Origin: Actinomadura madurae
GTDB taxonomy: Bacteria; Actinomycetota; Actinomycetes; Streptosporangiales; Streptosporangiaceae
DNA length: 43,776 bases
NCBI RefSeq assembly: GCF_900115095.1
Contig: NZ_FOVH01000034.1
Coordinates: forward strand, 1 to 43,776
Direction: 5' to 3'
Part shown: positions 30,419 to 39,147 of the stretch, piece by piece
How positions within the stretch are numbered: the stretch's first letter is position 1
Layout of the letters: each line of letters begins with the position of its first letter
Translations under genes and position numbers: made by a program
The notes under the pieces: model-generated
Seen by the model: only the letters and a program-made list of their open reading frames with translations
Databases searched by the model: none
What the model was told of the DNA's origin: nothing

Positions 30419-31549
30419 ATGCTCCGGAGTACGGCGGCGGCGCTGGCCCTGGCGGTGACGGCCTCGACCGTCATGGCGGAAACGTCCTCCCCGGCGAAGG
30501 CGTCCGGCCATTCGAAGCTGCGGCAGGCGGTGCACCGGCTCACCGGACCGGACGGAGCACCCGGCGCGCTCGCACAGGTCAACGACCGGAACCACGAGCT
30601 GGTGATCACCAGCGGCGTCTCCGACATCGAAACGAACGCGCCGGTGGATCCCGGCAGCCATTTCCGGCTCGGAAGCCTGACCAAGCCGTTCACGGCCACC
30701 GTGGTGCTCCAGCTCGTCGGCGAGGGCCTGATCGATCTCGACGCACCGGTGGAGCGCTACCTGCCCGGGGTGGTGCGCGGCGCCGACAACGACGGGCGGG
30801 AGATCACCGTCCGCCAGCTGCTCCAGCACAGGAGCGGGCTGCCGGACGTCCTGAAGTACATGTCCCCGCTGGACGTCCTCAAGGACCCGCTCCGGCACTG
30901 GGAGGCACGCGAGCTCGTCGACATCGCCCTGCCCCACCCCCGGAACTTCCGCCCGGGCGAGAAGTTCGGCTACTCCAACACCAACTACCTCCTGGCCGGC
31001 ATGATCATCGAGAAGGTCACCGGGAACACCTACGGCGAGGAGATCCGGCGGCGCATCATCGTCCCGCTCGAACTGGGCAACACCTACACGCCGACCGACG
31101 ATCCCGACCTGCCCCGCCCCCACCCCGAGGGGTACGTGCGCCCCGAGTCCGATCTCGTGAACATCAGCCGCCTCAACCCGACCGTCGGCGGAGCCGCCGG
31201 CGGAATGATCTCCAGCGCATCGGACATCAACCGCTTCCTGGCGGCTCTGCTGCACGGAGACCTCCTGAAGCCGGCGCAACTCCACGAAATGCTGGACGCC
31301 CTCCCCACAGGACGCACATCAGGCTCGAAGTATGGGCTGGGCCTTGAATGGTTCCCGGTCAAGGGCTCCGCGAAGTGCAAGAAGGGCTTCTGGGGCCACG
31401 ACGGCGACATGCTCGGATTCAGCGTCCGCGCGGGCGCCATCAAGCACCGCAAGCAGGCCACGGTGATGGTCAACCTGAAGCCGGGCGGCGGCCCGGCCTT
31501 GGACGACGCCCTGGAGAAGGTGCTTCCCACCGCCCTCTGCGACGATTGA
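30419..31549 (+). CDS. Secreted serine hydrolase (beta-lactamase class C / D,D-peptidase family)
   Basis: A 376-residue exported penicillin-binding-like hydrolase. The signal peptide is MLRSTAAALALAVTASTVMA. The active-site motifs are SLTK (Ser86, Lys89), YSN (Tyr185-Asn187) and HDG (His327-Gly329). This fits the R61-type D-alanyl-D-alanine carboxypeptidase/class C beta-lactamase family, in which an HxG replaces KTG. Substrate is not predictable, and esterases share the fold. I chose ATG 30419, with AAGGA 5 nt upstream, over the ATG 18 nt earlier, which lacks a site. Two Cys residues near the C-terminus may form a disulfide. Confidence 0.92.
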   Translation: MLRSTAAALALAVTASTVMAETSSPAKASGHSKLRQAVHRLTGPDGAPGALAQVNDRNHELVITSGVSDIETNAPVDPGSHFRLGSLTKPFTATVVLQLVGEGLIDLDAPVERYLPGVVRGADNDGREITVRQLLQHRSGLPDVLKYMSPLDVLKDPLRHWEARELVDIALPHPRNFRPGEKFGYSNTNYLLAGMIIEKVTGNTYGEEIRRRIIVPLELGNTYTPTDDPDLPRPHPEGYVRPESDLVNISRLNPTVGGAAGGMISSASDINRFLAALLHGDLLKPAQLHEMLDALPTGRTSGSKYGLGLEWFPVKGSAKCKKGFWGHDGDMLGFSVRAGAIKHRKQATVMVNLKPGGGPALDDALEKVLPTALCDD

Positions 31550-31807
31550 CCGACCAGCCTTCCGTCCGGAGGCACCATGGCGGAGATCGAGGTCAAAGGT
31601 GGCAGGCCGACCACTACACCTCTGACGGCGTCCGACCGCGACACTTCGCGTCTTGATCGGGGATCCTCAGTTCACCGCTCACAGCTCACCGCGCAGCGCC
31701 CGGCCGTCCGGCCAATGGCACGAGGCCAGGGAGGCCCCGGCCTCGTGCCGTTGGCCGAGGCCGGGGCTCGCGTGCTGGGCATCGGCTCGAAGGAAGCCTG
31801 GCGGGGC

Positions 31808-32689
31808 TCAGGTGCCCTGGGGTTTGCGGAACTCTTCGATCAGCACGGGGTATTGCTCGCCACCGTGTCCGGCGACGATCGAGCGGTCGGCGATCGCTTT
31901 GAACAGCCTCGGCATCTCGGCGTTGACGCCCACCGCCTCGCTCTCCTCGATCAGGTGCGTCATTGCCCGCACGTCCGTCTCCAGAGCCGACACCTCCGCC
32001 GGGAAGGAGCCGCTGTCGACCTGCTCGGCATATCCGGGGAGCCACTCGACCACAACGGAAGCGAGCTGCTGGGCGAAGGGCGTGAACGTCGCGGCGTCGA
32101 CGTCGGCCGTCCCGACCAAGGCGGTTCCCTGGAGCCAGGCGTTCAGAATGCTCCACATCATGGCAAGTCCGGCCACGTCGTAGAGAGACGCCAACCCATG
32201 GTCGGCCCCGAGGTAGGTGGTGCCACCGAGCGCGCCGAGCATGGCCTTGTGCGACTCGAAGTCCGATTGCGGGCCGCTGAGCAGGATCATCGCCTCGGCG
32301 GTTCCGATCGCCGGTGGGACGGCCATGATGGCGCCGTCCAGGTAACGGGCGCCACGCTGTTCGGCCCACCGGGCGGCCTCCCGGGCCTGGGTGGAGTCGC
32401 CCGAGGTCAGGTTGATCAGAAGCGTCCCGTCCAGCTTGATTTCGCCGGCGCCGAGCAATTCGTGGACGACCTCGTAATCGGTGAGGCAGACGATCGCCAC
32501 GGAACTCGCCTCAAGCGCATCGCCGACCGTCGGCGCCAGCCGCGCGCCCTCGGCAACCAACTGCTCCGCCTTCGATGCCGTCCGGTTCCACACGGTCGTG
32601 GGATGCCCGGCTCTCAGAAACGCGCCGGCGAGCGCGCGGCCCATCAGCCCGAGTCCGATGACCGTCACAGGTGCGGTTTCGTTGTCCAT
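31808..32689 (-). CDS. NAD(P)-binding oxidoreductase, imine reductase-like
   Basis: A 293-residue beta-hydroxyacid dehydrogenase-superfamily enzyme. The Rossmann motif VTVIGLGLMGRALAGAFL is followed by AGHPTTVWNRTASKAEQLVAEGA, where NRT(x)SK is typical of NADPH-binding imine reductases. The C-terminal helical domain contains LYDVAGLAMMWSILNAWLQG, with Asp where one IRED class has a catalytic Asp and another a Tyr. The usual Lys of hydroxyacid dehydrogenases is not evident. It probably reduces a C=N or related bond, substrate unknown. It is divergent from a MerR regulator 49 nt away, which should control it. Confidence 0.88.
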   Translation of the reverse strand: MDNETAPVTVIGLGLMGRALAGAFLRAGHPTTVWNRTASKAEQLVAEGARLAPTVGDALEASSVAIVCLTDYEVVHELLGAGEIKLDGTLLINLTSGDSTQAREAARWAEQRGARYLDGAIMAVPPAIGTAEAMILLSGPQSDFESHKAMLGALGGTTYLGADHGLASLYDVAGLAMMWSILNAWLQGTALVGTADVDAATFTPFAQQLASVVVEWLPGYAEQVDSGSFPAEVSALETDVRAMTHLIEESEAVGVNAEMPRLFKAIADRSIVAGHGGEQYPVLIEEFRKPQGT

Positions 32690-32738
32690 GGCAGCATCGT
32701 CAACGTTGATACCGGTGTGAAGGTCAAGTGAGGTTCGG
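32690..32738. promoter_or_regulatory. Divergent promoter with a MerR-type operator
   Basis: The gap contains GTTGATACCGGTGTGAAGGTCAAG, with TTGA and TCAA arms 16 nt apart. On the minus strand it supplies a -35 TTGACC (32722-32727) and, after a long 19-bp spacer, a weak -10-like TGACGA. A long spacer is typical of MerR-activated promoters. Transcription toward the reductase would then be nearly leaderless. Confidence 0.45.
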
Positions 32739-33122
32739 ATGCGGATCGGGGAGCTGAGCCACCGGACGGGCGTCAGGGCTCATCAGTTGCGCTACTACGA
32801 GGCCCAGGGTCTGCTGGACGCGGGCCGCGGTGCCAACGGTTACCGCGAGTACGACGAGGACGCGGTAATGCGGGTGAAGCAGATCCGGCATCTGCTCGAT
32901 GCGGGCTTGTCCTCCGAGGACATCGCGTATCTGCTGCCCTGTGCGGTCGGAGAGGCCCCGGGTCTGCTCGGGTGTCCCGAACTGTTGACCGCGATGCGGT
33001 CACGACTGCGGCGACTGGACGACCAGATGCACAGACTCGCCCAATCACGCGAAGCCCTCGCCGACTACATCAACGCAGCCGAGCAAACAGGCTATGAGGG
33101 CCGGGTCCCCTGCGAGGCATAG
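32739..33122 (+). CDS. MerR family transcriptional regulator
   Basis: A 127-residue MerR protein. The N-terminal winged helix is MRIGELSHRTGVRAHQLRYYEAQGLLDAGRGANGYREYDEDAVMRVKQIRHLLDAGLSSEDIAYLLPC. A dimerisation coiled coil follows (LTAMRSRLRRLDDQMHRLAQSREALADYINAAE). It has cysteines near residues 69, 80 and 125, but no classical metal-binding CxxC motif. It is divergent from the imine reductase-like gene and likely activates it. Full length for the small MerR subgroup. Confidence 0.93.
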   Translation: MRIGELSHRTGVRAHQLRYYEAQGLLDAGRGANGYREYDEDAVMRVKQIRHLLDAGLSSEDIAYLLPCAVGEAPGLLGCPELLTAMRSRLRRLDDQMHRLAQSREALADYINAAEQTGYEGRVPCEA

Positions 33123-33175
33123 AAACTGCGAGACGAGAACACCGCCCGCCGTCCGACCGTGACGGCACGGTGTGC

Positions 33176-33793
33176 TCATTGCCTCGCGCGAGTCCGACGC
33201 CGGTAGTAAGCGACGGTGACGGCGGCGAGGAGAGGACCCCAAGCAACCAGCGGCAGGTAGGCGACGATGGCCAGAATCCCCTGCCAGGTGTCGGCGTTGA
33301 GAGGATCGTCGGCAGTCAGTGGACGTCCCGTCATATTCCGTCCGAGCATCAACGCGACCGCTGACCACGTCCACAAGGCGGTCAGGATGGTCGCGCCGAG
33401 AGCTGCCGGCACCACGGCCACGGGCGTCGGCACCCGACGTCCACGCAGGAAGGGAATCCACCGGGGGAACACCTCGCCCCAAGTCGCGACGAGCCCGACG
33501 GCGGTGAACGCCAGCAGCTCCGAGAACACCGAGAGCAGCACCACGTACAGCTCCAGCGGCATCCACGACGGCAGGTCGCCACTGGCGTCCGGCCCCACGT
33601 CCCGCATGATCGGCAAGTGCAGGGTGACGGCCGAGATCCGCCACAGGCTGGACGGCAACACCGTGAGCGGCACGAGCAGCGCAGCCACCCGCGCCCAACG
33701 CGGCACCCCGGCGACAGGTGCATGCGCACCAGCCCAGACAGCCCGCGACCGAGGAAACCACGGCTTACGAGAAGCGACAGCAAAATCAGTCAT
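33176..33793 (-). CDS. Four-helix membrane protein
   Basis: A 205-residue protein with about four transmembrane helices: VAALLVPLTVLPSSLW, PLELYVVLLSVFSELLAFTAVGLVATW, PVAVVPAALGATILTALWTWSAVALML and GILAIVAYLPLVAWGPLLAAVTVAYY. The N-terminus is basic and lacks a cleavable signal, and the C-terminus is YYRRRTRARQ. I do not recognise a named family, although similar small integral proteins are common in actinobacteria. It stands on the minus strand after the convergent MerR gene. Confidence 0.8.
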   Translation of the reverse strand: MTDFAVASRKPWFPRSRAVWAGAHAPVAGVPRWARVAALLVPLTVLPSSLWRISAVTLHLPIMRDVGPDASGDLPSWMPLELYVVLLSVFSELLAFTAVGLVATWGEVFPRWIPFLRGRRVPTPVAVVPAALGATILTALWTWSAVALMLGRNMTGRPLTADDPLNADTWQGILAIVAYLPLVAWGPLLAAVTVAYYRRRTRARQ

Positions 33794-33929
33794 GCCTAGA
33801 AGATCGCGTGCAAGGCCCGGCCCTCACCTCCCCCACCGGCGCCACCGACATCCCCCGCCAGGGGGAGATCTCCGCGGCACGCGACGTCAACGCCTCCGGC
33901 CGAGGTCAGCATCGGCGTGTACCGGGTGC

Positions 33930-34080
33930 GGGGGTCAGGTCGGCCCGTCCACCTGCTCGGCGACCGTCGCCGCCAAAGCATCGATCGTGATCTCTGCTTG
34001 GCGGCGCCGTTCATCCGGGTGGGCCGCGGTGGTGTTGGGGGCCGGGCGGTGCTTGACGACCGACGGTCGTTTCAGTTCAG
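33930..34080 (-). other. Possible degraded coding remnant
   Basis: Directly downstream of the NmrA-like gene on the same strand, one frame reads HPDERRRQAEITIDALAATVAEQVDGPT before a stop. It has protein-like helix character but no start codon, so it may be the C-terminal end of a lost gene. The rest of 33794-34084 shows nothing. Confidence 0.3.
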
Positions 34081-34084
34081 GCGA

Positions 34085-34930
34085 TCAGACCTGCCAACCG
34101 CCTGCGGCGCCAGTGGACGTGGCGAACTCGGCGAAGGTCCGTGGCGGGCGGCCGAGGGCGCGCTGCACGCCGTCGGAGACGTGTTCGTCCTTTCCCTCCC
34201 GCAAGGGCTCGATGACGTCCGCGAAGCTTTCGGCGTCCGCGGGCGGCCACCCCTGCTGGACGAGTTCAGCGACGTAGTCCTGGACGGCGAGCGGCACATA
34301 ACGGACCTCGCGGCCGGCGGCCTCGGAGATCGTGGCGACCGCCTCGGTCAGCGTCACCGCCCCAGGGCCGGACAGCTCATAGATCTGGCCCGCGTGCCGG
34401 TCCTCGGTCAGCGCGGCGACCACCACCGCGGCGATGTCCTCTGCGTCGACGAAGGCGGCCGCCCCGTCGCCGGCGGGCAGCCGCAGTTCACCGGCACGGA
34501 CGGCATCGGCGAAGAAGCCCTCGCTGAAATTCTGCGCGAACCAGCCCGGCCGGCTGATCGTCCACTCCAGGCCGCTGTCGCGTACGGCGGCCTCGCTGTC
34601 GAGCATGCCTTCCAGGACGCCGTTGTTGTCCTTGACGTAGTCGGGCCGGTCGATCCCGCGCCCGGAGGCCAGCACGATCCGCCGGGCCCCGTGCCTCACC
34701 GCCCGCTCGACGAAGGGGCGTACGAACTCTGTGCCGTCCAGTTGCACGATGTAGGCGGCGCGCACGCCCTCAAGTGCTGCATCCCAAGTGCCGCGGTTTG
34801 TCCAGTCGAAGGGGTGCTCGCCGTTGCGGGCCGCCGCGCGGACCGGTAGGCCCTTGGCCCGCAACTGGTTGACGACGCGGTGGCCGGACTTCCCCGTCGC
34901 CCCGGTGACCAGGATCGGATGTTCAGTCAT
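34085..34930 (-). CDS. NmrA/SDR-like NAD(P)-binding protein
   Basis: A 281-residue atypical short-chain dehydrogenase of the NmrA/NAD(P)H-binding type. The Rossmann motif is ILVTGATGKSGHRVVNQL (TGxxGxxG), followed by a cofactor-selecting region GLPVRAAARN. Later parts include VLASGRGIDRPDYVKDNNGVLEGMLDSEAAVRDSGLEWTISRPGWFAQNF, where ExxVRxSGLxWTILRP-type sequences are family hallmarks, and AFVDAEDIAAVVVAALTE. The canonical YxxxK pair is absent, so it may be a redox sensor or quinone-type reductase. Start at ATG 34930, the usual position before TEHPILVTG. It is divergent from an AraC regulator. Confidence 0.92.
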   Translation of the reverse strand: MTEHPILVTGATGKSGHRVVNQLRAKGLPVRAAARNGEHPFDWTNRGTWDAALEGVRAAYIVQLDGTEFVRPFVERAVRHGARRIVLASGRGIDRPDYVKDNNGVLEGMLDSEAAVRDSGLEWTISRPGWFAQNFSEGFFADAVRAGELRLPAGDGAAAFVDAEDIAAVVVAALTEDRHAGQIYELSGPGAVTLTEAVATISEAAGREVRYVPLAVQDYVAELVQQGWPPADAESFADVIEPLREGKDEHVSDGVQRALGRPPRTFAEFATSTGAAGGWQV

Positions 34931-35010
34931 GGCCCCAGCCAATCGGCTACCTCTGAGACGTTCCATGGCCAGAAAGCTCAGCTCGATGTCTAGGCGTCTA
35001 CCTTGGGTCT

Positions 35011-35946
35011 GTGGACGCGGTGTCAGAGCTCTTGGCCGAGGTACGAGCGCGCGGCGCGGTCTTCCGTCGGACCATCATGCGACCGCCCTGGGCCCTGCGG
35101 ATGGCCGGCGGCGCCCCGCTGACGCTGGCCACGATGCTGAACGGCCATGCCTGGATCGTTCCCGACCAGCACGAACCGGTGTCCATCGGCGTCGGCGACA
35201 TCGCCGTCGTCCGCGGCGATGTGCCCTACACCGTGGCCGACGACCCCGCGACCACCCCCTCGCTGGTGGTGACCAGCGCCGACTACTGCCCGGGCGCCGA
35301 AGGCGTCGAGCACACCTCCGGACCGGCCCGGACCTGTGGAACGCTCACCGACGGGGCGCCCGTACTGGTCAGCGGGGCTTTCGAGCGTCGGGGAGAACTC
35401 AGCGACCGGCTGCTACGGGTCCTGCCCGACGTGCTCATGGTGCCGGCCGAGCAAAGCCGCAACCCACCGGTGGAGATGGTGGCCACGGAGGTCATCAGAG
35501 ACCGTCCAGGACAGCAGCTGGTGCTGGACCGCCTGCTGGACCTGATGCTGGTCACCGCGCTGCGCACCTGGTTCGACAGCCCCGACTCCAGCGCCCCGGC
35601 GTGGTGCCGCGCACTGGACGATCCGGTCGCAGGCACCGCGCTCCGGCTGTTGCACGACTCCCCCGCACACCCGTGGACGGTGGCGGACCTGGCCACCAAG
35701 GTGGGCGTGTCCCGCGCGGCGCTCGCCCGCCGGTTCACCGCGCTGGTCGGCGAACCGCCGATGTCCTACCTCGCGAGCTGGCGGATCGCCCTGGCCGCCG
35801 ACCTGCTGCGCGAGACCGACCAAACAGTAAACGCGATCGCAAGGAAGGTGGGCTACGCCAACGCCTTCGCACTGAGCGTGGCGTTCAAACGACTACGCGG
35901 CACGCGCCCCAGCGACCATCGGGACCGCGCGCGGCGGTCCCGATGA
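35011..35946 (+). CDS. AraC family transcriptional regulator
   Basis: A 311-residue AraC/XylS regulator. The N-terminal cupin domain (AraC_binding_2/cupin_6-like) includes FRRTIMRPPWALRMAGGAPLTLATML and VSIGVGDIAVVRGDVPYTVADDP. Two C-terminal helix-turn-helix units follow: WTVADLATKVGVSRAALARRFTALVGEPPMSYLASWRIALAADLLRETDQTVNAIARKVGYANAFALSVAFKRLRGTRPSDHR. Starts at GTG 35011. It is divergent from the NmrA-like gene 80 nt away, and members of this group commonly control the adjacent oxidoreductase. Confidence 0.94.
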   Translation: MDAVSELLAEVRARGAVFRRTIMRPPWALRMAGGAPLTLATMLNGHAWIVPDQHEPVSIGVGDIAVVRGDVPYTVADDPATTPSLVVTSADYCPGAEGVEHTSGPARTCGTLTDGAPVLVSGAFERRGELSDRLLRVLPDVLMVPAEQSRNPPVEMVATEVIRDRPGQQLVLDRLLDLMLVTALRTWFDSPDSSAPAWCRALDDPVAGTALRLLHDSPAHPWTVADLATKVGVSRAALARRFTALVGEPPMSYLASWRIALAADLLRETDQTVNAIARKVGYANAFALSVAFKRLRGTRPSDHRDRARRSR

Positions 35947-36016
35947 GACCCCGAGTTCGATAGATCGGGGTCGGGGGAGCCCCGCGCCTTTCCAGCTCAG
36001 CCCCAGCCCTGGTGGG

Positions 36017-36238
36017 ATGCAGCAGGAGCACGCCGGTTACCTCCTCAACCAGCTCTCCGACGCGGACAAGCAGCGCGTTGCTGACGAGCTGGCAGTCCTG
36101 GCGGCGGGTGAGACGGACCCGGCATACCGAGTGTTCCTGGAGACGTTCGCCTTCGCCATGGGCCTGGTGGAACCGGAGGATGGCCGAAGCGGCGCCGCAG
36201 CCGGGACAAGCAGTCGGGATGGGAGCCCGGCCGCCGGG
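36017..36238 (+). pseudogene. Truncated small helical protein gene
   Basis: The first 55 or so codons (MQQEHAGYLLNQLSDADKQ, then VADELAVLAAGETDPAYRV and FLETFAFAMGLVEPED) look like a real, conserved actinobacterial small protein. After that the frame has no stop: it runs into low-complexity sequence and then antisense through the whole quinone reductase gene to 37249. I therefore read it as a gene that has lost its natural 3' end. The end coordinate given is where the convergent gene begins. It follows the AraC gene by 70 nt and has no strong ribosome binding site. Confidence 0.5.
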
Positions 36239-37222
36239 TCAAACCGTGACGACGATCTTCCTTCCGGCATGGAGACCGTTCTCGAGGTGGCGGTGCGCCT
36301 CGACGATGTCGTCAAGGACGAACACCTTGTCGATCGCGGGTGCCAGCGCACCGAGGCGTACACCGGCGTTCAAGAAGGCCGCCATGCGCTTCACCACTAC
36401 GGGGTCGAGGGTGTGCTCGAAGCTCCGGTAGCCGAAAATGGTGAGCGGCGTGCTTGCCGGGAAGGATGTGGGCCGAGGGTCCAGGAAGCCCGCGGCGACC
36501 AGTGTTCCGCCGGGGCGGGCCGCCTTCGAAAGATCCTGCTGGCCAGGGCCCATAACGACGTCGAGGACGATGTCGGCGCCGGTCCCGCCGGTGTGGTGGC
36601 CGACGGCTTCGATAACGTCCATGTGGTCGGTCGCGATGACCGCGGCGGCACCGGCTGCGCTCAACTCGTCCTTCTTGGCAGTGTGCCGGGTGATGGCGAT
36701 GGGCACGGCGCCGATCTGGTTGGCGATCTGCATCGCCGCCCGGCCGACGCCGCCGGACGCCGCGGTGATGAGGACGTGGTCGCCGGGACGCATCCTCGCC
36801 TTCTCGATGAGCGCGCCGTAGGCGGTGGAGTAGGCGACCCAGATCGCCGCCGCCTCCGTGATTCCGAGCCCGGCAGGCCGGGCGACGACCCGTCTCGCGG
36901 GGAGCGTGGTGTATTCGGCGTAGCTACCCCTTACGCTCGCGTCCGGGATTGCCGCAATGATGACCGGATCGCCGATCCGCAGCCCGGCGACCTCGGCGCC
37001 CACCGCATCGATGACGCCGGTCCCTTCGACGCCGAGGCGAGCGTGCGGCAGCGGAACGATCGCGGGCGAACTGCCGGAGCGCATCATCTGGTCGAGCGGG
37101 TTGACGGCGAACGCTTCGATCCTGACCCGTACCTCACCCGCCGCGGGCTCGACGACCTGCTCCTCCACCACGTGCATGACTTCCGGCCCGCCGAACTCGT
37201 CGAACACAACGACTCGTGGCAT
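36239..37222 (-). CDS. NADPH:quinone reductase-like zinc-independent MDR oxidoreductase
   Basis: A 327-residue medium-chain dehydrogenase/reductase of the quinone oxidoreductase type. It shows an N-terminal GroES-like domain (FGGPEVMHVVEEQVVEPAAGEVRVRIEAFAVNPLDQMMRSG), then the nucleotide-binding VLITAASGGVGRAAMQIANQIGAVPIAITR. No catalytic or structural zinc ligands are visible, as expected for QOR. It would reduce quinones or enones with NADPH. The ATG at 37222 has GGAGGAG 7 nt upstream, so the much longer upstream frame is rejected. It is divergent from an HxlR regulator with an N-terminal cysteine, a known arrangement for quinone-responsive control. Confidence 0.94.
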   Translation of the reverse strand: MPRVVVFDEFGGPEVMHVVEEQVVEPAAGEVRVRIEAFAVNPLDQMMRSGSSPAIVPLPHARLGVEGTGVIDAVGAEVAGLRIGDPVIIAAIPDASVRGSYAEYTTLPARRVVARPAGLGITEAAAIWVAYSTAYGALIEKARMRPGDHVLITAASGGVGRAAMQIANQIGAVPIAITRHTAKKDELSAAGAAAVIATDHMDVIEAVGHHTGGTGADIVLDVVMGPGQQDLSKAARPGGTLVAAGFLDPRPTSFPASTPLTIFGYRSFEHTLDPVVVKRMAAFLNAGVRLGALAPAIDKVFVLDDIVEAHRHLENGLHAGRKIVVTV

Positions 37223-37307
37223 GGTGACTCCTCCGCATCGTGCGCTTAATTCGTGCTCGCCGAAGACGCTACGGAGCCGTCGGTTACCTCCTGGTACCTT
37301 CGATTTC

Positions 37308-37706
37308 ATGCAGAACCCGGCTGGACCGGTCTTCCTCGCCGACTGCCCCACGCGACTCGCGGTCGAGATCATCTCCGACAAATGGGCCGTGCTCGTGCTC
37401 TTCGGGCTTAGCCAGCAGCCGCGCAGGCACGGCGAACTCGTCGACCTCATCGGCGGCGTCTCGCGCAAGGTCCTCACCCAGACACTGCGCCGACTCCAGC
37501 AGTACGGTCTGGTCGAACGCCATGCCGAAGCGCCCCGACGGGTCGAGTACAGCCTCACCGACCTCGGCCAGACCCTCGTCGAGCCCATCGAGGTCCTCAC
37601 GAACTGGGCAAGGGACTACGGCGGCGCCATAGTCGCCTTCCAGGAGGCGCAGGCACCCGCCGCTCCCGCTCGGACTCCCCAGGAAGCGACAGAACAACTC
37701 GCGTGA
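37308..37706 (+). CDS. HxlR family regulator, QorR-like
   Basis: A 132-residue HxlR winged-helix repressor: LAVEIISDKWAVLVLFGLSQQPRRHGELVDLIGGVSRKVLTQTLRRLQQYGLVERHAEAPRRVEYSLTDLG. The single N-terminal Cys13 (ADCPTR) is at the position used by redox-sensing members such as HypR and QorR. ATG at 37308 is the family start; a larger in-frame extension runs through the reductase gene and is not real. It is divergent from the quinone reductase and probably represses it until quinone or diamide-type stress oxidises Cys13. The gap contains GGTTACCTCCTGGTACC, a possible operator. Confidence 0.93.
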   Translation: MQNPAGPVFLADCPTRLAVEIISDKWAVLVLFGLSQQPRRHGELVDLIGGVSRKVLTQTLRRLQQYGLVERHAEAPRRVEYSLTDLGQTLVEPIEVLTNWARDYGGAIVAFQEAQAPAAPARTPQEATEQLA

Positions 37707-37837
37707 ACTTGCGGACGACCGAACCGGCGCGACGAGCGGCCTCAATAAAGCCGGCGCAGCTTGAGCAGGCGGACCTCGCCGCCCGGCGCCGTCCAGGCAT
37801 CGAAAGACGACGGGGCGCTCCCGGCAAAGCATGATGG

Positions 37838-38491
37838 TTACTGCTTGGGGAGGAACACGCCGTACTCGGCGAACCGAGGGGTGAGTTCCGGAGGCAATGC
37901 CGTCAGCGCGGCGACCTCCTCGGGTGAGACGAAACCACCGGTCTGGCTTCGGACGTCGACGATGATGTTCGCCTGTTCGGCCGTGAGGCCCAGGATGGCG
38001 GCCAGAGCCGGGGCCGGGGCATTGTTGATGTCCACAAGGCCGCCGTCATCGTAGGTCCGGGGCAGGTCAGGGCGTCCGATGTGCATCTCCCTGGCGAGCT
38101 CAGAGTCACTTCGAGCGGTCTCGGCCGCCATAGCGCGCAGCTGACGGCGCTGCCGCGCGTCCTCCTGCGCCCTCTCAAAGGCGCTTCTCCGGGCTCCCGA
38201 CCCGCCGAAGACTCGGGGTCGGATCAAGAGAGCGTGAATGGTCCCACCCAACGCCAAGAGGAGAAACGCGATGAAGTTAACGGCGAAACCAACACCCTCC
38301 TCAGCTGCAAACGTGGCGAAGAAGGTCACCCAGAGCGCGAAGTAGACGCCCGTCGACAGGATGTACGGCAAGGACTTCATTCGGACGGCCGCATAGCCGA
38401 AAGTGAGCGGCGTCCCCAAGCCCAATGTGATCACAGGGCTCAGCGCCCACGCGACACCTGCGACAGTGCGCCCCTTTCCCCCGTTTGTCAT
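37838..38491 (-). CDS. Membrane protein with C-terminal helix-hairpin-helix domain
   Basis: A 217-residue protein. The N-terminal half has about three transmembrane helices (VAWALSPVITLGLGTPLTFGYA, YILSTGVYFALWVTFFATFAA, GFAVNFIAFLLLALGGTIHALL). A charged helical linker (RRSAFERAQEDARQRRQLRAMAAETARSDSELAREM) then leads to a ComEA-like HhH domain: GLVDINNAPAPALAAILGLTAEQANIIVDVRSQTGGFVSPEEVAALTALPPELTPRFAEYG. HhH domains of this type bind DNA or oligomerise. The domain order differs from ComEA, which has one helix and an external HhH. The ATG at 38491 has GAGGAGGA upstream. Function unknown. Confidence 0.85.
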   Translation of the reverse strand: MTNGGKGRTVAGVAWALSPVITLGLGTPLTFGYAAVRMKSLPYILSTGVYFALWVTFFATFAAEEGVGFAVNFIAFLLLALGGTIHALLIRPRVFGGSGARRSAFERAQEDARQRRQLRAMAAETARSDSELAREMHIGRPDLPRTYDDGGLVDINNAPAPALAAILGLTAEQANIIVDVRSQTGGFVSPEEVAALTALPPELTPRFAEYGVFLPKQ

Positions 38492-39147
38492 GTCTCATTC
38501 CTCCTCGTCCTATCAATCAGACGCTGAGGAGCCGGAGCCGGTAACACCAGGCCGATGGCCACATACGGACCGCCCAGCCCTTGTGCCCTGCCCCCGTGGG
38601 GCACGTAGGTCGAACGGCAAGGTCAGAGACCTGAACACAGAGGACCGCACCGGTGCGGCTACCGCCCTTGAGGTGTTCTTCCTGGTGAGGCTCCGGCAGG
38701 AGGACAGGAGATTCGATCTCCTGACGGGTTGCCTCCAGCACCCTTCCCTGACAGCCACGGACAGAGGCGACACGGCGACAAAGCCGAAAAAAGAAAGTGA
38801 TCCCCGGGACACATGGGGGTTGTGAGGTGTTGGCGAACGGACGCAAGGTCGACGCTACGCCGCTGTGCAAGGAAATCGAACAGCTGCCCCGGCGCGGTGG
38901 CGTCGTTCAGACCGCACACGTTCCGGTAGCGCCGGGAACATGCCGGCCTGTGGAAACTCCACCCCCGCGACCTGCCGACCGCTACCCAGCCGAGGCGTTC
39001 TACGCCTCCGGCCTGTCGGTGAAGCCGCGAGACCGCCGACGCGCTGACGATAGGGACCAGATGCCGACGCCGATCCCGCACATAGCTCGGCGAGCTAGGC
39101 AAAAGCGTGACAGGACGCCTGCGAGGTCGATCCGCCAGGCGCGCGGC
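38492..39147. other. Decayed intergenic region
   Basis: No intact gene. Frames on the plus strand near 39050-39150 contain Arg-rich pieces that lead into the integrase remnant, so part of this may be its degraded N-terminal portion. Confidence 0.4.
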
